64,000 nt of DNA from Polaribacter tangerinus (GCF_038024095.1 NZ_CP150668.1:1550001-1614000), one strand, 5' to 3'. Shown: positions 32,961 to 41,985, counted from the stretch's first letter. Numbers and translations are program-made. Notes: a model not told the origin generated them from the letters alone.

Positions 32961-33614
32961 ATGACAATTCATCACCTTTCAGAAAATAATTCTATTTTAC
33001 ACAAATTTATAGCAGAAATTAGAGATGTACATATTCAAAAAGATGCGTTAAGATTTCGAAGAAATATAGAAAGAATTGGAGAAGTTTTAGGCTATGAATT
33101 AAGTAAGAGTTTGCACTATTCTAATACAACAATTGCCACACCTTTAGGCGTAAAAAACAGTCAAAAACTTAGTAATAATGTTGTTTTGTGTGCTGTTTTA
33201 AGAGCGGGTTTACCTTTACATCAAGGATTGCTAAATTATTTTGATGATGCAGAAAATGCTTTTATTTCTGCATACAGACATTACCCAAATAATACCAAAG
33301 ATTTTGAAATTAAAGTAGATTATTTTGCAGCTCCTTCTATAGAGAATAAAACACTTTTATTAGCAGACCCTATGTTGGCAACAGGCCAAAGTTTAGTAGC
33401 TGTTTATGAGGCTATAAAAAAACAAGGCAACCCAAAAGAATTGCATATAGTTGCAGTAATTGGGTCTAGTGAAGGAATTAATTTTATAAAACAACATTTT
33501 CCAGAAAACACTCATTTATGGATAGCTGCTATAGATAAAAAGTTAGACGACAATGGCTATATAGTGCCAGGTTTAGGAGACGCTGGCGATTTAGCCTTTG
33601 GAGGTAAATTATAA
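32961..33614 (+). CDS. upp: uracil phosphoribosyltransferase
   Basis: A 217-residue protein. RAGLPLHQG near residue 77 and the PRPP-binding loop LLADPMLATGQS near residue 134 are typical, and the C-terminal uracil-binding PGLGDAGDLAFG is intact. It converts uracil and PRPP to UMP. Its 3' end overlaps the convergent DUF6427 gene by 6 bases. Confidence 0.96.
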   Translation: MTIHHLSENNSILHKFIAEIRDVHIQKDALRFRRNIERIGEVLGYELSKSLHYSNTTIATPLGVKNSQKLSNNVVLCAVLRAGLPLHQGLLNYFDDAENAFISAYRHYPNNTKDFEIKVDYFAAPSIENKTLLLADPMLATGQSLVAVYEAIKKQGNPKELHIVAVIGSSEGINFIKQHFPENTHLWIAAIDKKLDDNGYIVPGLGDAGDLAFGGKL

Positions 33615-34535
33615 CAAAGTAAAAAATACAGCTCCCAATAGTAGCAATAATAAAAATATATTTTTAACAATTTTATATTTAATTACTGCTATGCCATTCG
33701 CAATTATAATACTTATAGGAAACAATAAAAACAATAATTCCGAACCATTTTTTACAGGAATAAGTAAAGCGTAGATAAAAGCGATGCAAAAGTTTGTAAG
33801 CAGTAAAATCCAGTTTTTTCGAAAAGAATTATTTACTAAAAATACCTTAGGAGATTTTAAAAAAAGAGAAATTATAGTCGTTGTTAAAAGAAATGATAAT
33901 ATCCCAAAAAGTCCGTTTTCAGAAAATAAATAGAAATTTTCAAAAGAGTTAAAGTAAAAAAGGTTGTTAAAAATATAAGGTTTGTCAATAAATAAAGTGT
34001 AAGTAAATAAAAGGAACAAAGGAACAATAAAGCCAATAATAGGAGTTAAAATAGTATTAAGTATAATTTGATGATTTAAAAATACTGCCATATATATAAG
34101 CGCTCCTAAAATGGCTGTAAAAGGTTCAATAACAAATAAAATTCCAAGCCAAAAACCACTATCAAAAAGCTTTTGAAGTATATTTTTTGTCGATTTTAAA
34201 CTATATATTCTCCTGCAAAATAATAGATATATTATAAAAATTGCCATTGCTTTAAAGGTTAAAATCACCATTAAAAAGCAACTTATAATAAGAGTAAAAA
34301 TGTAGTATCCATAAAAGTTATCTGCTGTTAACTTATTTTTAGATACTATAAAATTAAATAAGAAAAAAATGACTAAAAAAAGACACAGATACGTTGCAAA
34401 TTTAAAAAAAGCTGTAAACTCGAAACCGTTAGAAAACAATAATGTGTAGGAAACCGTTGTAAATAGAACGAAAAATAAGCTTAAAAGAATAATGAAATTG
34501 ATTGGTTTAGATTTGCTTAAAAAATTGGCTAGCAT
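33609..34535 (-). CDS. DUF6427-type integral membrane protein
   Basis: A 308-residue protein with about eight to ten hydrophobic helices and short loops. The position between upp and the small DUF6341-like gene matches the usual neighbourhood of DUF6427 proteins in Flavobacteriaceae. Function unknown. It is highly AT-rich, with Phe, Leu and Ile dominating. Confidence 0.75.
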   Translation of the reverse strand: MLANFLSKSKPINFIILLSLFFVLFTTVSYTLLFSNGFEFTAFFKFATYLCLFLVIFFLFNFIVSKNKLTADNFYGYYIFTLIISCFLMVILTFKAMAIFIIYLLFCRRIYSLKSTKNILQKLFDSGFWLGILFVIEPFTAILGALIYMAVFLNHQIILNTILTPIIGFIVPLFLLFTYTLFIDKPYIFNNLFYFNSFENFYLFSENGLFGILSFLLTTTIISLFLKSPKVFLVNNSFRKNWILLLTNFCIAFIYALLIPVKNGSELLFLLFPISIIIANGIAVIKYKIVKNIFLLLLLLGAVFFTLL

Positions 34536-34576
34536 TGTTTCTTTTATTATTTTTGCACTGTAAAGATAAATAAGTT

Positions 34577-34798
34577 ATGATATTAAGCAATATTTTTGAG
34601 TGGATTGGTCGTTTATTTACAGACCTTTTATTTCTTCCTTTTAATTGGTTACGTCTTACCGTTGCTACTGCAGATTTAGGCTGGTGGATTTCTAACGCAC
34701 CAAATTGGGGTTTTTTAGCTATTCTATTAGTTTTATTTGCTTATTGGATGAAGGAGTCTTTCAAGTTTAAAAATGAAGGAACAGAAGACAGAGCATAA
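34577..34798 (+). CDS. small DUF6341-type membrane protein
   Basis: A 73-residue protein with FEWIGRLFTDLLFLPFNWLR, a Trp-rich middle (DLGWWISNAPNWGF) and a second helix ending in AYWMKES. The pattern fits the DUF6341 family that accompanies DUF6427 genes. Function unknown. It starts divergently from the DUF6427 gene and runs into trmB 9 bases later. Confidence 0.72.
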   Translation: MILSNIFEWIGRLFTDLLFLPFNWLRLTVATADLGWWISNAPNWGFLAILLVLFAYWMKESFKFKNEGTEDRA

Positions 34799-34807
34799 AC
34801 AGACACT

Positions 34808-35479
34808 TTGGGAAGTAAAAATAAATTAAAACGTTTTCATGAAAATGAAACGTTCAAAAATGTCATTCAGCCGACTAGAGAAGAGGTAGTTACTAACTTT
34901 TCTTACAAAGGCAAATGGCATTCTTTTTTTAAGAACAACAATCCTATTGTTGTAGAGTTAGGCTGTGGTAAGGGTGAATATACAATTGCTCTAGCAAGAA
35001 AAAATCCTACTATAAATTATATAGGCATCGATATTAAAGGTGCTCGTTTTTGGCGTGGTGCAAAAACTGCTTTAGAAGAAAATTTACCAAATGTAGCTTT
35101 TGTTAGAACTCAAATTGAGCTTGTAGATTTTATTTTTGCAGAAAATGAGGTTTCTGAAATCTGGATTACTTTTCCCGATCCTCAAATAAAATACAAGCGC
35201 ACAAAGCATAGAATGACTAATAGTTCTTTTTTAAAGAAATATCATCAAATTTTATCTGAAACAGGAGTGGTAAATTTAAAAACTGATAGCGAATTTATGC
35301 ATGGTTATACTCTCGGTTTATTACACGGAGAAGGGCACGAAGTTATAAATGCCAACCACAATGTGTATAAGAACGAAGGTTCGCCTAAAGAGGTTACCGA
35401 AACACAAACTTTTTACGAAAATCAGTATTTAGCTGTAGATAAACCTATTACTTATATTCAATTTCGATTGAAGTATTAA
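34808..35479 (+). CDS. trmB: tRNA (guanine-N7-)-methyltransferase
   Basis: A 223-residue protein. The TTG start at 34808 is chosen because GSKNKLKRFHENETF is the expected N-terminus. SAM motif VELGCGKGEYTIALA near residue 49, the IGIDIKGARFWRGAK block, and the catalytic/RNA-binding IWITFPDPQIKYKRTKHR near residue 120 identify TrmB. It makes m7G46 in tRNA. Confidence 0.95.
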   Translation: MGSKNKLKRFHENETFKNVIQPTREEVVTNFSYKGKWHSFFKNNNPIVVELGCGKGEYTIALARKNPTINYIGIDIKGARFWRGAKTALEENLPNVAFVRTQIELVDFIFAENEVSEIWITFPDPQIKYKRTKHRMTNSSFLKKYHQILSETGVVNLKTDSEFMHGYTLGLLHGEGHEVINANHNVYKNEGSPKEVTETQTFYENQYLAVDKPITYIQFRLKY

Positions 35480-35572
35480 TCTTTTCCATTTACTGTCATT
35501 ATATAAAGAAGTCATTTTTTAAGATTATTAAGAAATCTTTGATTTAAAATTAAAACGTACTATCTTTAAACA

Positions 35573-35908
35573 GTGAAAGAAACCGACAATTTTTTCGAAA
35601 AAGTATATGATGTAGCTCGTTTAATACCTTTTGGTAGAGTTACTAGTTATGGCGCAATTGCAACCTATTTAGGAGCCGCTAGGTCTGCGCGAATGGTTGG
35701 TTGGGCTATGAATAATTCACATCATCAAAAGAAACCCGTACCTGCTCATAGAGTTGTAAACAGAAAAGGGTTACTTACTGGGAAGCATCATTTTGAGGGA
35801 ACAAATTTAATGCAACAATTGTTGGAGAATGAGGGAGTAGTTGTGGTTGATAATCAAATTCAAAATTTTGAGGCATTATTTTGGAATCCTTTAAATGAAT
35901 TATATTAA
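35573..35908 (+). CDS. alkyltransferase-like protein (MGMT family without the catalytic Cys)
   Basis: A 111-residue protein with a GTG start, with the MGMT DNA-binding fold (IPFGRVTSYGAIATYLG, the recognition helix SARMVGWAMN). The active-site motif PCHRV reads PAHRV (Ala58), so it cannot accept alkyl groups. Such ATL proteins bind O6-alkylguanine and flag it for nucleotide excision repair. Stand-alone gene. Confidence 0.9.
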   Translation: MKETDNFFEKVYDVARLIPFGRVTSYGAIATYLGAARSARMVGWAMNNSHHQKKPVPAHRVVNRKGLLTGKHHFEGTNLMQQLLENEGVVVVDNQIQNFEALFWNPLNELY

Positions 35909-35997
35909 TTTGAGTAGTTATTTTTTACTTACTTTCAAAATCAACCTATTTAAGTAAAGTATTCTTCACAAATTTAAAAGCAACGTATTCGCATAAA

Positions 35998-36029
35998 AAA
36001 AAGTCCAATAAATTAATATTGGACTTTTT
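35998..36029. terminator. bidirectional terminator
   Basis: A perfect 13-bp stem AAAAAGTCCAATA/TATTGGACTTTTT with loop AATTAA, between the ATL gene and the convergent hypothetical gene. Confidence 0.88.
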
Positions 36030-36047
36030 AGATACTTATTCCTAACT

Positions 36048-36506
36048 TTATTTTACGATATGATCGTCATCAATTTTCTCGAACTTTCCAGTCCAAGATT
36101 TACCGTCTAATATAGACTTGTAATAAAACCTGTTTCCTTTAATTCTTGTGATTTTAGTATTTAACTTTAAACCACGTTCAAAAGGTAGGTTTCTTTTTTT
36201 AATTTCTAAAATAGTAAGGGAGTACTCATGCTCTGAGTTCCACTCTATCTTAGCTTTTATAAACTCATTGTTCGGATGATACTCTGTGTAAATACCGTCT
36301 TTAATAGAGACAGTTATTTCATCTGAACCTAACTTATAGCTATAAGTACCCTCTTCTAAACAAGTTTTAAAACTTGGCTTGGGTGTTGCTTTTCTGTAAG
36401 TTCTTTTTGAGTTTGCATCTACGTTTGCCAATCTTTGACTGTAGAAATTTACGGATGTTGCTAAAAATAGCACGGTAGCGAAAATCGCTGTGTTAAAATT
36501 TTTCAT
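36048..36506 (-). CDS. hypothetical secreted protein
   Basis: From the ATG at 36506 the protein is 152 residues with a signal peptide (KNFNTAIFATVLFLATSVNFYSQ). A start nine codons upstream at 36533 would overlap the predicted -7 box and is disfavoured. The mature part has a Cys in KTCLEEGTYSY, followed by about eight beta-strand-like segments (EITVSIKDGIYTEYHP, KITRIKGNRFYYKS), which suggests a small periplasmic beta-sandwich or lipocalin-like fold. Function unknown. Confidence 0.75.
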   Translation of the reverse strand: MKNFNTAIFATVLFLATSVNFYSQRLANVDANSKRTYRKATPKPSFKTCLEEGTYSYKLGSDEITVSIKDGIYTEYHPNNEFIKAKIEWNSEHEYSLTILEIKKRNLPFERGLKLNTKITRIKGNRFYYKSILDGKSWTGKFEKIDDDHIVK

Positions 36507-36530
36507 AATTGGGGAATTAGTTATTTGATA

Positions 36531-36538
36531 CAAAAGTA
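36531..36538 (-). promoter_or_regulatory. -7 promoter box of the hypothetical secreted protein
   Basis: On the minus strand TACTTTTG matches TAnnTTTG, 24 bases before the ATG at 36506. Confidence 0.5.
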
Positions 36539-36712
36539 TACACTATCGACAAATCATTTTTGTAAAAAATCGTAATTTATTATAAAAAAAATTAATTTTA
36601 ACATAAATTTTTATTCTTTTTTGTTTGAAGAGCCCTTTATGGCATATTATTTATAATTATAGTGAAATAGATAAACAAAATCTATACTCTTTATTTTATA
36701 AATTCTAAGCCT

Positions 36713-36720
36713 TATCTTTG
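36713..36720 (+). promoter_or_regulatory. -7 promoter box of the mrp-nifU operon
   Basis: TATCTTTG matches TAnnTTTG and leaves a leader of about 70 bases before mrp. No clear -33 TTG at 19 bases. Confidence 0.5.
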
Positions 36721-36794
36721 TAGTTAATTATTAACTAGTTATTATTTATAAAAAGTGTATTAAAAATATACTTTTAAAAGACACTTTATAGAGC

Positions 36795-37934
36795 ATGAGT
36801 TTTACAAAAAAAGATATATATACTGCATTAGAAACTATTACTGCTCCGGGCGAAGGAAAGAGTTTAATAGAAAATAAGAATGTAACTAATGTAGTAGTTT
36901 TTGGAGACGAGGTAGAGGTAGATGTTGCTATTCAAAATCCTACTTTGCAAGCAAAGAAAAAAATTGAGTCAGAAATTTCTAAAGCTATAAAAGCTCAAAT
37001 AAACACCGCTTTAACCGTAAAAGTAAACGTAACAGTTGTTAAGCCAGCGCAAAAAGAGAATCCGAACCAAATTCGAGGTAAAGAAATTCCGAATATTAAA
37101 AATATTATTGCCATTGCTTCTGGTAAAGGTGGAGTTGGAAAATCTACAATAACAGCAAACACTGCTATTACATTAGCAAAAATGGGCTTTCGAGTAGGTG
37201 TTTTAGATGCAGATATTTACGGACCTTCACAGCATATTATGTTTGATGTAGAAAAAGCAAAACCTTTGTCTGTAAATGTTGAGGGTCGTTCTAAGATGAA
37301 GCCTGTAGAAAATTACGGAGTAAAATTATTGTCTTTAGGTTTTTTTACCAATCCAGATCAAGCCGTAATTTGGAGAGGCCCAATGGCTTCAAAAGCATTA
37401 AATCAGCTTATTTTTGATGCAGATTGGGGCGAGTTAGACTTTTTACTGTTAGATTTACCACCAGGTACAGGAGATGTTCATTTGTCTATAGTACAAGCAT
37501 TGCCAATAAGTGGTGCAGTAGTAATTAGTACACCACAAAATATTGCTTTAGCAGATGCTAAAAAAGGAGTAGCAATGTTTCAACAAGAAAATATTAAGGT
37601 ACCTGTTTTAGGCATTGTAGAAAATATGGCATTTTTTACTCCAGAAGAATTGCCTAACAATAAATATTATATATTTGGAAAAGATGGTGCTAAGAATTTA
37701 GCATCAGATATTCATACCAAATTTTTAGGTGAAGTACCATTGGTACAAAGTATTAGAGAGTCTGGTGATGTTGGTCATCCAGTAGCTTTGCAAAACGGAA
37801 CAGTTTTAGAAGCTGCTTTTCAAGATATAACAAAAGAAATGCTTTCTGAATTGTTAAAGCGAAATGAAAATTTACCACCCACAGAAGTAGTTAGAATTAC
37901 AACTATGAGCGGTTGTAGTGCAGTTAAAAAATAA
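36795..37934 (+). CDS. Mrp/NBP35-family iron-sulfur carrier ATPase (ApbC)
   Basis: A 379-residue protein with an N-terminal MIP18-like (DUF59) domain (about 1-85) and a P-loop domain with the deviant Walker A GKGGVGKST (110-118). DADIYGPS and LLLDLPPGTGDVHL follow. It transfers Fe-S clusters to apo-proteins. It starts the operon with the NifU-domain gene 3 bases downstream, which reinforces the Fe-S role. Confidence 0.95.
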   Translation: MSFTKKDIYTALETITAPGEGKSLIENKNVTNVVVFGDEVEVDVAIQNPTLQAKKKIESEISKAIKAQINTALTVKVNVTVVKPAQKENPNQIRGKEIPNIKNIIAIASGKGGVGKSTITANTAITLAKMGFRVGVLDADIYGPSQHIMFDVEKAKPLSVNVEGRSKMKPVENYGVKLLSLGFFTNPDQAVIWRGPMASKALNQLIFDADWGELDFLLLDLPPGTGDVHLSIVQALPISGAVVISTPQNIALADAKKGVAMFQQENIKVPVLGIVENMAFFTPEELPNNKYYIFGKDGAKNLASDIHTKFLGEVPLVQSIRESGDVGHPVALQNGTVLEAAFQDITKEMLSELLKRNENLPPTEVVRITTMSGCSAVKK

Positions 37935-37937
37935 ATT

Positions 37938-38174
37938 ATGACAGCAGAAGAAACAATAAATAATGTAGAAAAAGCACTAGAAGAAATTCGTCCATTTTTA
38001 ATGAGTGATGGCGGAAACATCAGGCTTTTATCCGTAGAAAATTCTGTAGTAAAAGTGCAACTAGAGGGAGCTTGTACAGGATGTTCTGTAAACCAAATGA
38101 CTTTAAAGAATGGTGTAGAAGCAACAATAAAAAAGTATGCACCACAAATTACAGAAGTAATAAATGTAGCATAA
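37938..38174 (+). CDS. NifU-domain iron-sulfur scaffold protein
   Basis: A 78-residue C-terminal NifU domain with the cluster-binding CxxC (Cys46, Cys49 in GACTGCSVNQMTL). It acts as a scaffold or carrier in Fe-S assembly, and lies 3 bases after the Mrp gene. Confidence 0.94.
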   Translation: MTAEETINNVEKALEEIRPFLMSDGGNIRLLSVENSVVKVQLEGACTGCSVNQMTLKNGVEATIKKYAPQITEVINVA

Positions 38175-38272
38175 ACTGATAAAAATCAGCTTTATATGCA
38201 TGTAAACACACTATTTTTGATGGTATTCTAGAAAGAAAATATGCTTTGTAGAGCCACGAATAACAAATCTTA

Positions 38273-38321
38273 AGACCTCACAATTTTATCTCTAATCGAA
38301 AGAAATAATTTTGTGAGGTCT
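38273..38321. promoter_or_regulatory. long imperfect hairpin upstream of the ferredoxin-NADP reductase gene
   Basis: AGACCTCACAATTTTA at 38273 pairs with TAATTTTGTGAGGTCT at 38306 (14 of 16 bp) across a 17-base loop. There is no T-run on the plus strand, so it is either a weak terminator of mrp-nifU or a regulatory element just before the reductase start at 38338. Confidence 0.5.
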
Positions 38322-38337
38322 ACATAAATAAGTAAAA

Positions 38338-39393
38338 ATGATTACCACAGATATTTTAATTATTGGTGCTGGACCCACAGGATTATTTACCGTTTTTGAA
38401 GCTGGTTTATTAAAACTTCGCTGTCATTTAATAGATGCTCTACCACAGCCGGGTGGTCAGTGTTCGGAAATTTATCCTAAAAAACCAATTTATGATATAC
38501 CCGCATATCCAGAAATTTTAGCAGGCGATTTAACCGATAAATTAATGGAGCAAATAAAACAGTTCGAGCCTGGTTTTACGCTAGGCGAGCGTGCAGAAAC
38601 TATAGAAAAACAAGCTGATGAAACATTTATTGTAACTACCAATAAAGGTACAAAACATCATGCAAAAATAGTTGCTATAGCTGGCGGATTGGGTTCTTTT
38701 GAGCCAAGAAAGCCACCCATACCAAATATTGCCAATTTCGAAGATAACGGCGTCGAGTACATTATTAGAGACCCAGAATTTTATCGAAATAAAAAAGTAG
38801 TTATTTCTGGTGGTGGAGATTCGGCATTAGATTGGTCTATATTTCTTACAGACGTTGCTTCTTCTGTTACTTTAATACACAGAAGAAACGAATTTAGAGG
38901 TGCTTTAGACTCTGTTGAAAAAGTACAAGAATTAAAAAATGAAGGCAAAATTAATTTAATTACTCCTGCAGAAGTTAAAGGAATTATAGGTATAGATAAA
39001 GTTACTGGGGTTTCGGTTGTGCACAACGGAAGTGAAGAATTTACTATAGAAACCGATCATTTTATCCCTTTATTCGGCCTTTCTCCAAAACTCGGCCCCA
39101 TAGCAAATTGGGGTTTAGAAATAGAAAAAAATGCTATAAAAGTAAATAATGCACTAGACTATCAAACCAATATTCCAGGTATTTACGCCATTGGTGATGT
39201 AAATACGTATCCTGGGAAATTAAAATTAATTTTATGTGGTTTTCATGAAGCAACTTTAATGTGTCAAAGTGCATATCAACGTATTTTTCCTGATAAAAAA
39301 TATGTAATGAAGTACACTACTGTTGGAGGTGTAGATGGTTTTGATGGCACTAGAAAAGAGGCCCCAAAAGCAGTTGTTAAAAAAATTGAATAA
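38338..39393 (+). CDS. ferredoxin--NADP(+) reductase, thioredoxin-reductase-like (type 2)
   Basis: A 351-residue two-domain flavoprotein. The FAD motif GAGPTGLF (near residue 8), the GGQCSEIYPKKPIYDIPAYP block and the NADPH motif SGGGDSALDW near residue 158 identify the YumC-type FNR. The redox-active CxxC of thioredoxin reductase is absent. It passes electrons between NADPH and ferredoxin or flavodoxin, plausibly supporting the Fe-S proteins encoded upstream. Confidence 0.92.
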   Translation: MITTDILIIGAGPTGLFTVFEAGLLKLRCHLIDALPQPGGQCSEIYPKKPIYDIPAYPEILAGDLTDKLMEQIKQFEPGFTLGERAETIEKQADETFIVTTNKGTKHHAKIVAIAGGLGSFEPRKPPIPNIANFEDNGVEYIIRDPEFYRNKKVVISGGGDSALDWSIFLTDVASSVTLIHRRNEFRGALDSVEKVQELKNEGKINLITPAEVKGIIGIDKVTGVSVVHNGSEEFTIETDHFIPLFGLSPKLGPIANWGLEIEKNAIKVNNALDYQTNIPGIYAIGDVNTYPGKLKLILCGFHEATLMCQSAYQRIFPDKKYVMKYTTVGGVDGFDGTRKEAPKAVVKKIE

Positions 39394-39396
39394 TTT

Positions 39397-39424
39397 AAAA
39401 CCCCTTTTTTAAAAGGGGTTTTTT
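39397..39424 (+). terminator. terminator after the reductase gene
   Basis: A 12-bp stem AAAACCCCTTTT/AAAAGGGGTTTT, symmetric with a two-base centre, ending in a T-run. Confidence 0.85.
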
Positions 39425-39509
39425 GTTTATTTGAGTGCTTAAAAAAAACTATTTATCAGTTTTATACATATTATTTTTATTTATTCTTAATAATCATTAT
39501 TTTTGTGGC

Positions 39510-39797
39510 ATGGAAATGATGTCAACTATTACTTTTAATATTCAAATTACAAAACATACGTTTTGTAATTATCAATTAAAAATAGGAGAAAAACTAATAA
39601 CACTCTCTTTTCCTCAATTATTGCAACTTAGAAACAAGGTACATACACTTACAGTTCCCCAAAATTTAGAAGCAATAATAGCTCAAGATAATTTTGTACT
39701 ATTATTTATTGCAGATAAAAAACATTTGGTTTTTTTAGACATTCCTACATTAATAGATTTAAAAGAAGAATTACTATTTTGTTTTTCAGACTTTTAA
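39510..39797 (+). CDS. small hypothetical protein
   Basis: From the ATG at 39510 the protein is 95 residues. An upstream GTG at 39435 in frame would add a hydrophobic leader, but it starts only 11 bases after the terminator, leaving no room for a promoter. TATTTTTG at about 39498 fits a -7 box directly before the ATG. The protein has a strand-rich N-terminus (TITFNIQITKHTFCNYQLK) and alternating Leu/Ile segments. Family unknown; it lies between the FNR and ferritin genes. Confidence 0.55.
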   Translation: MEMMSTITFNIQITKHTFCNYQLKIGEKLITLSFPQLLQLRNKVHTLTVPQNLEAIIAQDNFVLLFIADKKHLVFLDIPTLIDLKEELLFCFSDF

Positions 39798-39865
39798 ACA
39801 GCGTTTGTTTTATTTAGACTACTTTTAAATTTTTTTATCCCTTCAAATTCCTCCTTTTTTTCGAG

Positions 39866-39873
39866 TATCTTTG
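39866..39873 (+). promoter_or_regulatory. -7 promoter box of ferritin
   Basis: TATCTTTG matches TAnnTTTG and lies 18 bases before the ATG at 39892, which argues against any start upstream of that ATG. Confidence 0.55.
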
Positions 39874-39891
39874 TTAAAAATACCTACAATC

Positions 39892-40398
39892 ATGAAAACA
39901 GCCATTAGAAGACAAATGACAATTCATACAGAAGTTATGGATTTGTTAAATGAACAAATAGCATTAGAAATGCATGCATCTGCAGCTTATTTAGCAATGG
40001 CATCTTGGTGCGACCAAAGAGAGTTGGTAAATAGCAAAGCATTTTTTTACAAACAAGCAGAGGAAGAAAGAGGGCACGCAATGAAAATTTTCGAGTTTAT
40101 AAATGAAGCTGGTGGTGCAGCAATATCACCTGCAGTACCTGTTGTAAATAATGAATTTGAGAGCTTAAGAGCTATTTTTGAAACCTCTTTAGACCAAGAA
40201 ATACACGTAACACAATCTATTTATAAGTGCTTTAAGAAAGCAAGAAGTGTAGATGATTTTGCTTCAGAAGTATTTTTACAATGGTTTGTATCGGAGCAAG
40301 TAGAAGAAGAAGATACTGTAAGAAGCATTTTAGATATTTTCGATTTAATGGGAGACATGCCATTAAAAATGATAGACGAACGTTTACCAACAGCGTAA
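39892..40398 (+). CDS. ferritin (non-haem, bacterial type)
   Basis: From the ATG at 39892 the protein is 168 residues. Ferroxidase-centre residues are visible: Glu in IALEMHASAAY, EExxH in EEERGHAMK and the later Glu residues in SEQVEEED. It stores iron as a 24-mer shell. It has its own -7 box and terminator. Confidence 0.94.
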   Translation: MKTAIRRQMTIHTEVMDLLNEQIALEMHASAAYLAMASWCDQRELVNSKAFFYKQAEEERGHAMKIFEFINEAGGAAISPAVPVVNNEFESLRAIFETSLDQEIHVTQSIYKCFKKARSVDDFASEVFLQWFVSEQVEEEDTVRSILDIFDLMGDMPLKMIDERLPTA

Positions 40399-40416
40399 AA
40401 AATAATTTAAAATATT

Positions 40417-40447
40417 AAAACCCGAAACTAAAAAGTTTCGGGTTTTT
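40417..40447 (+). terminator. terminator after ferritin
   Basis: A 13-bp stem AAAACCCGAAACT/AGTTTCGGGTTTT with a four-A loop and T-run. Confidence 0.88.
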
Positions 40448-40452
40448 GTTTA

Positions 40453-40486
40453 TTTGCAATATTCTAAAACTCTTTTAGTATATTTG
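40453..40486 (+). promoter_or_regulatory. possible promoter with long leader before hmgA
   Basis: TTTG at 40453-40456 and TATATTTG at 40479-40486 are 22 bases apart, within the range of Bacteroidota promoters. This would leave an untranslated leader of about 170 bases before hmgA. The interval contains no convincing gene, only an 18-codon ORF from 40510. Confidence 0.45.
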
Positions 40487-40661
40487 TGTAAATAGCGAAA
40501 TCGATTGAAATGTATTTAGAACTTCTTATTTTTTTAAAATTCTTAATTAAAAGAAATCCTGAGTGATTTTTTAGTCCAAATACACATTTTTATAAAACGA
40601 TAATTAGCTTTTTTTAGCAAGGTTTCTTATCAATTGTCAATCTAAAAAATTACTATTACTT

Positions 40662-41819
40662 ATGCCTTTTTATCATAAACTCGGAGAAATTCCTCCTAAA
40701 AGACACACCCAATTTCGTAAAAAAGATGGTAGCTTGTACTACGAGCAACTCTTTGGTACTATTGGTTTTGATGGGATGTCTACCAATTCATATCACGAAT
40801 ACAGGCCAACTATGGTTAAAAATATTGGAAAGCAGTATTCTGTAAAACCAAAAATTGCAAAGGCAAATAATATTCAATCTTACCGCTTTCGCGGATTTCA
40901 AGTACCACCAGAAAATGACTATTTAAACAGTAGAAAAATTGTACTAACAAATACAGACTGTAATATTATTTTAGCGGCACCTAAAAATGCTACAAAAGAT
41001 TATTTTTATAAAAATACCGATGCCGATGAAGTAATTTTCATTCACAAAGGATCTGGAAAGTTAAGAACTCATCTTGGAAATATAGATTTTAAATATGGAG
41101 ATTATTTGGTAATTCCTAGAGGAATTATTTATAAATTAGATTTTGATGATGAAAACAATCGTCTGTTTATTATAGAATCATACTCTCCGGTATACACACC
41201 AAAAAGATATCGAAATTATTTTGGCCAACTTTTAGAGCATGCTCCTTTTTGTGAAAGAGATATTCGAAGACCTTACGAACTAGAAACTTACAAAGAGCTC
41301 GGAGATTTTTTAATAAAAGTTAAAAAACAAGGCGAAATTATAGAAATGACGTATGCTTCTCATCCTTTTGATGTAGTTGGTTATGATGGTTATAATTATC
41401 CGTATGCATTTTCTATACACGATTTTGAGCCAATAACTGGTCGTATACATCAACCACCACCAGTACATCAAACATTTGAAACCAACGCTTTTGTAATTTG
41501 TAGTTTTGTACCAAGACTTTACGATTATCACCCGAACTCTATACCAGCACCATATAATCATAGTAATATAGATTCTGATGAGGTTTTGTATTATGTAGAT
41601 GGAGATTTTATGAGTAGAAATGATATCGACCAAGGTCATATTTCTTTGCATCCGGCAGGCATACCTCACGGCCCTCATCCTGGCGCTACAGAACGCAGTA
41701 TTGGTCATACAGCAACCGAAGAGCTAGCAGTAATGGTAGATACTTTTAAGCCTTTGCAAGTTACGGAGGAAGCAATGAAAATTGCCGACCAAGAATATTA
41801 CAAATCTTGGTTAGAATAA
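40662..41819 (+). CDS. hmgA: homogentisate 1,2-dioxygenase
   Basis: A 385-residue cupin-fold dioxygenase. The cupin strand EVIFIHKGSGKLRTHLG and the metal-site region HPAGIPHGPHPGATE near residue 330 are family features. It opens the ring of homogentisate to maleylacetoacetate in tyrosine/phenylalanine degradation. The next gene, hppD, makes its substrate. Confidence 0.93.
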   Translation: MPFYHKLGEIPPKRHTQFRKKDGSLYYEQLFGTIGFDGMSTNSYHEYRPTMVKNIGKQYSVKPKIAKANNIQSYRFRGFQVPPENDYLNSRKIVLTNTDCNIILAAPKNATKDYFYKNTDADEVIFIHKGSGKLRTHLGNIDFKYGDYLVIPRGIIYKLDFDDENNRLFIIESYSPVYTPKRYRNYFGQLLEHAPFCERDIRRPYELETYKELGDFLIKVKKQGEIIEMTYASHPFDVVGYDGYNYPYAFSIHDFEPITGRIHQPPPVHQTFETNAFVICSFVPRLYDYHPNSIPAPYNHSNIDSDEVLYYVDGDFMSRNDIDQGHISLHPAGIPHGPHPGATERSIGHTATEELAVMVDTFKPLQVTEEAMKIADQEYYKSWLE

Positions 41820-41985
41820 TATAATTACCATCCACAGAAAAAAAATCCTACTATTGTAGGAAGGTACATTATACAATAATAAATTATACAGATACAATGA
41901 GGAAACCATTTTTTAATAGAGCGATTCGAGTTTACTAACAATAATCTCTTTATTAGATGTTTCTCTTTTTAAAATACAAATACTC

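Noticed and set aside
41846..41861. TCCTAC/GTAGGA hairpin between hmgA and hppD as a terminator
   Set aside because: The 6-bp stem is not followed by a T-run, so it was not called a terminator.
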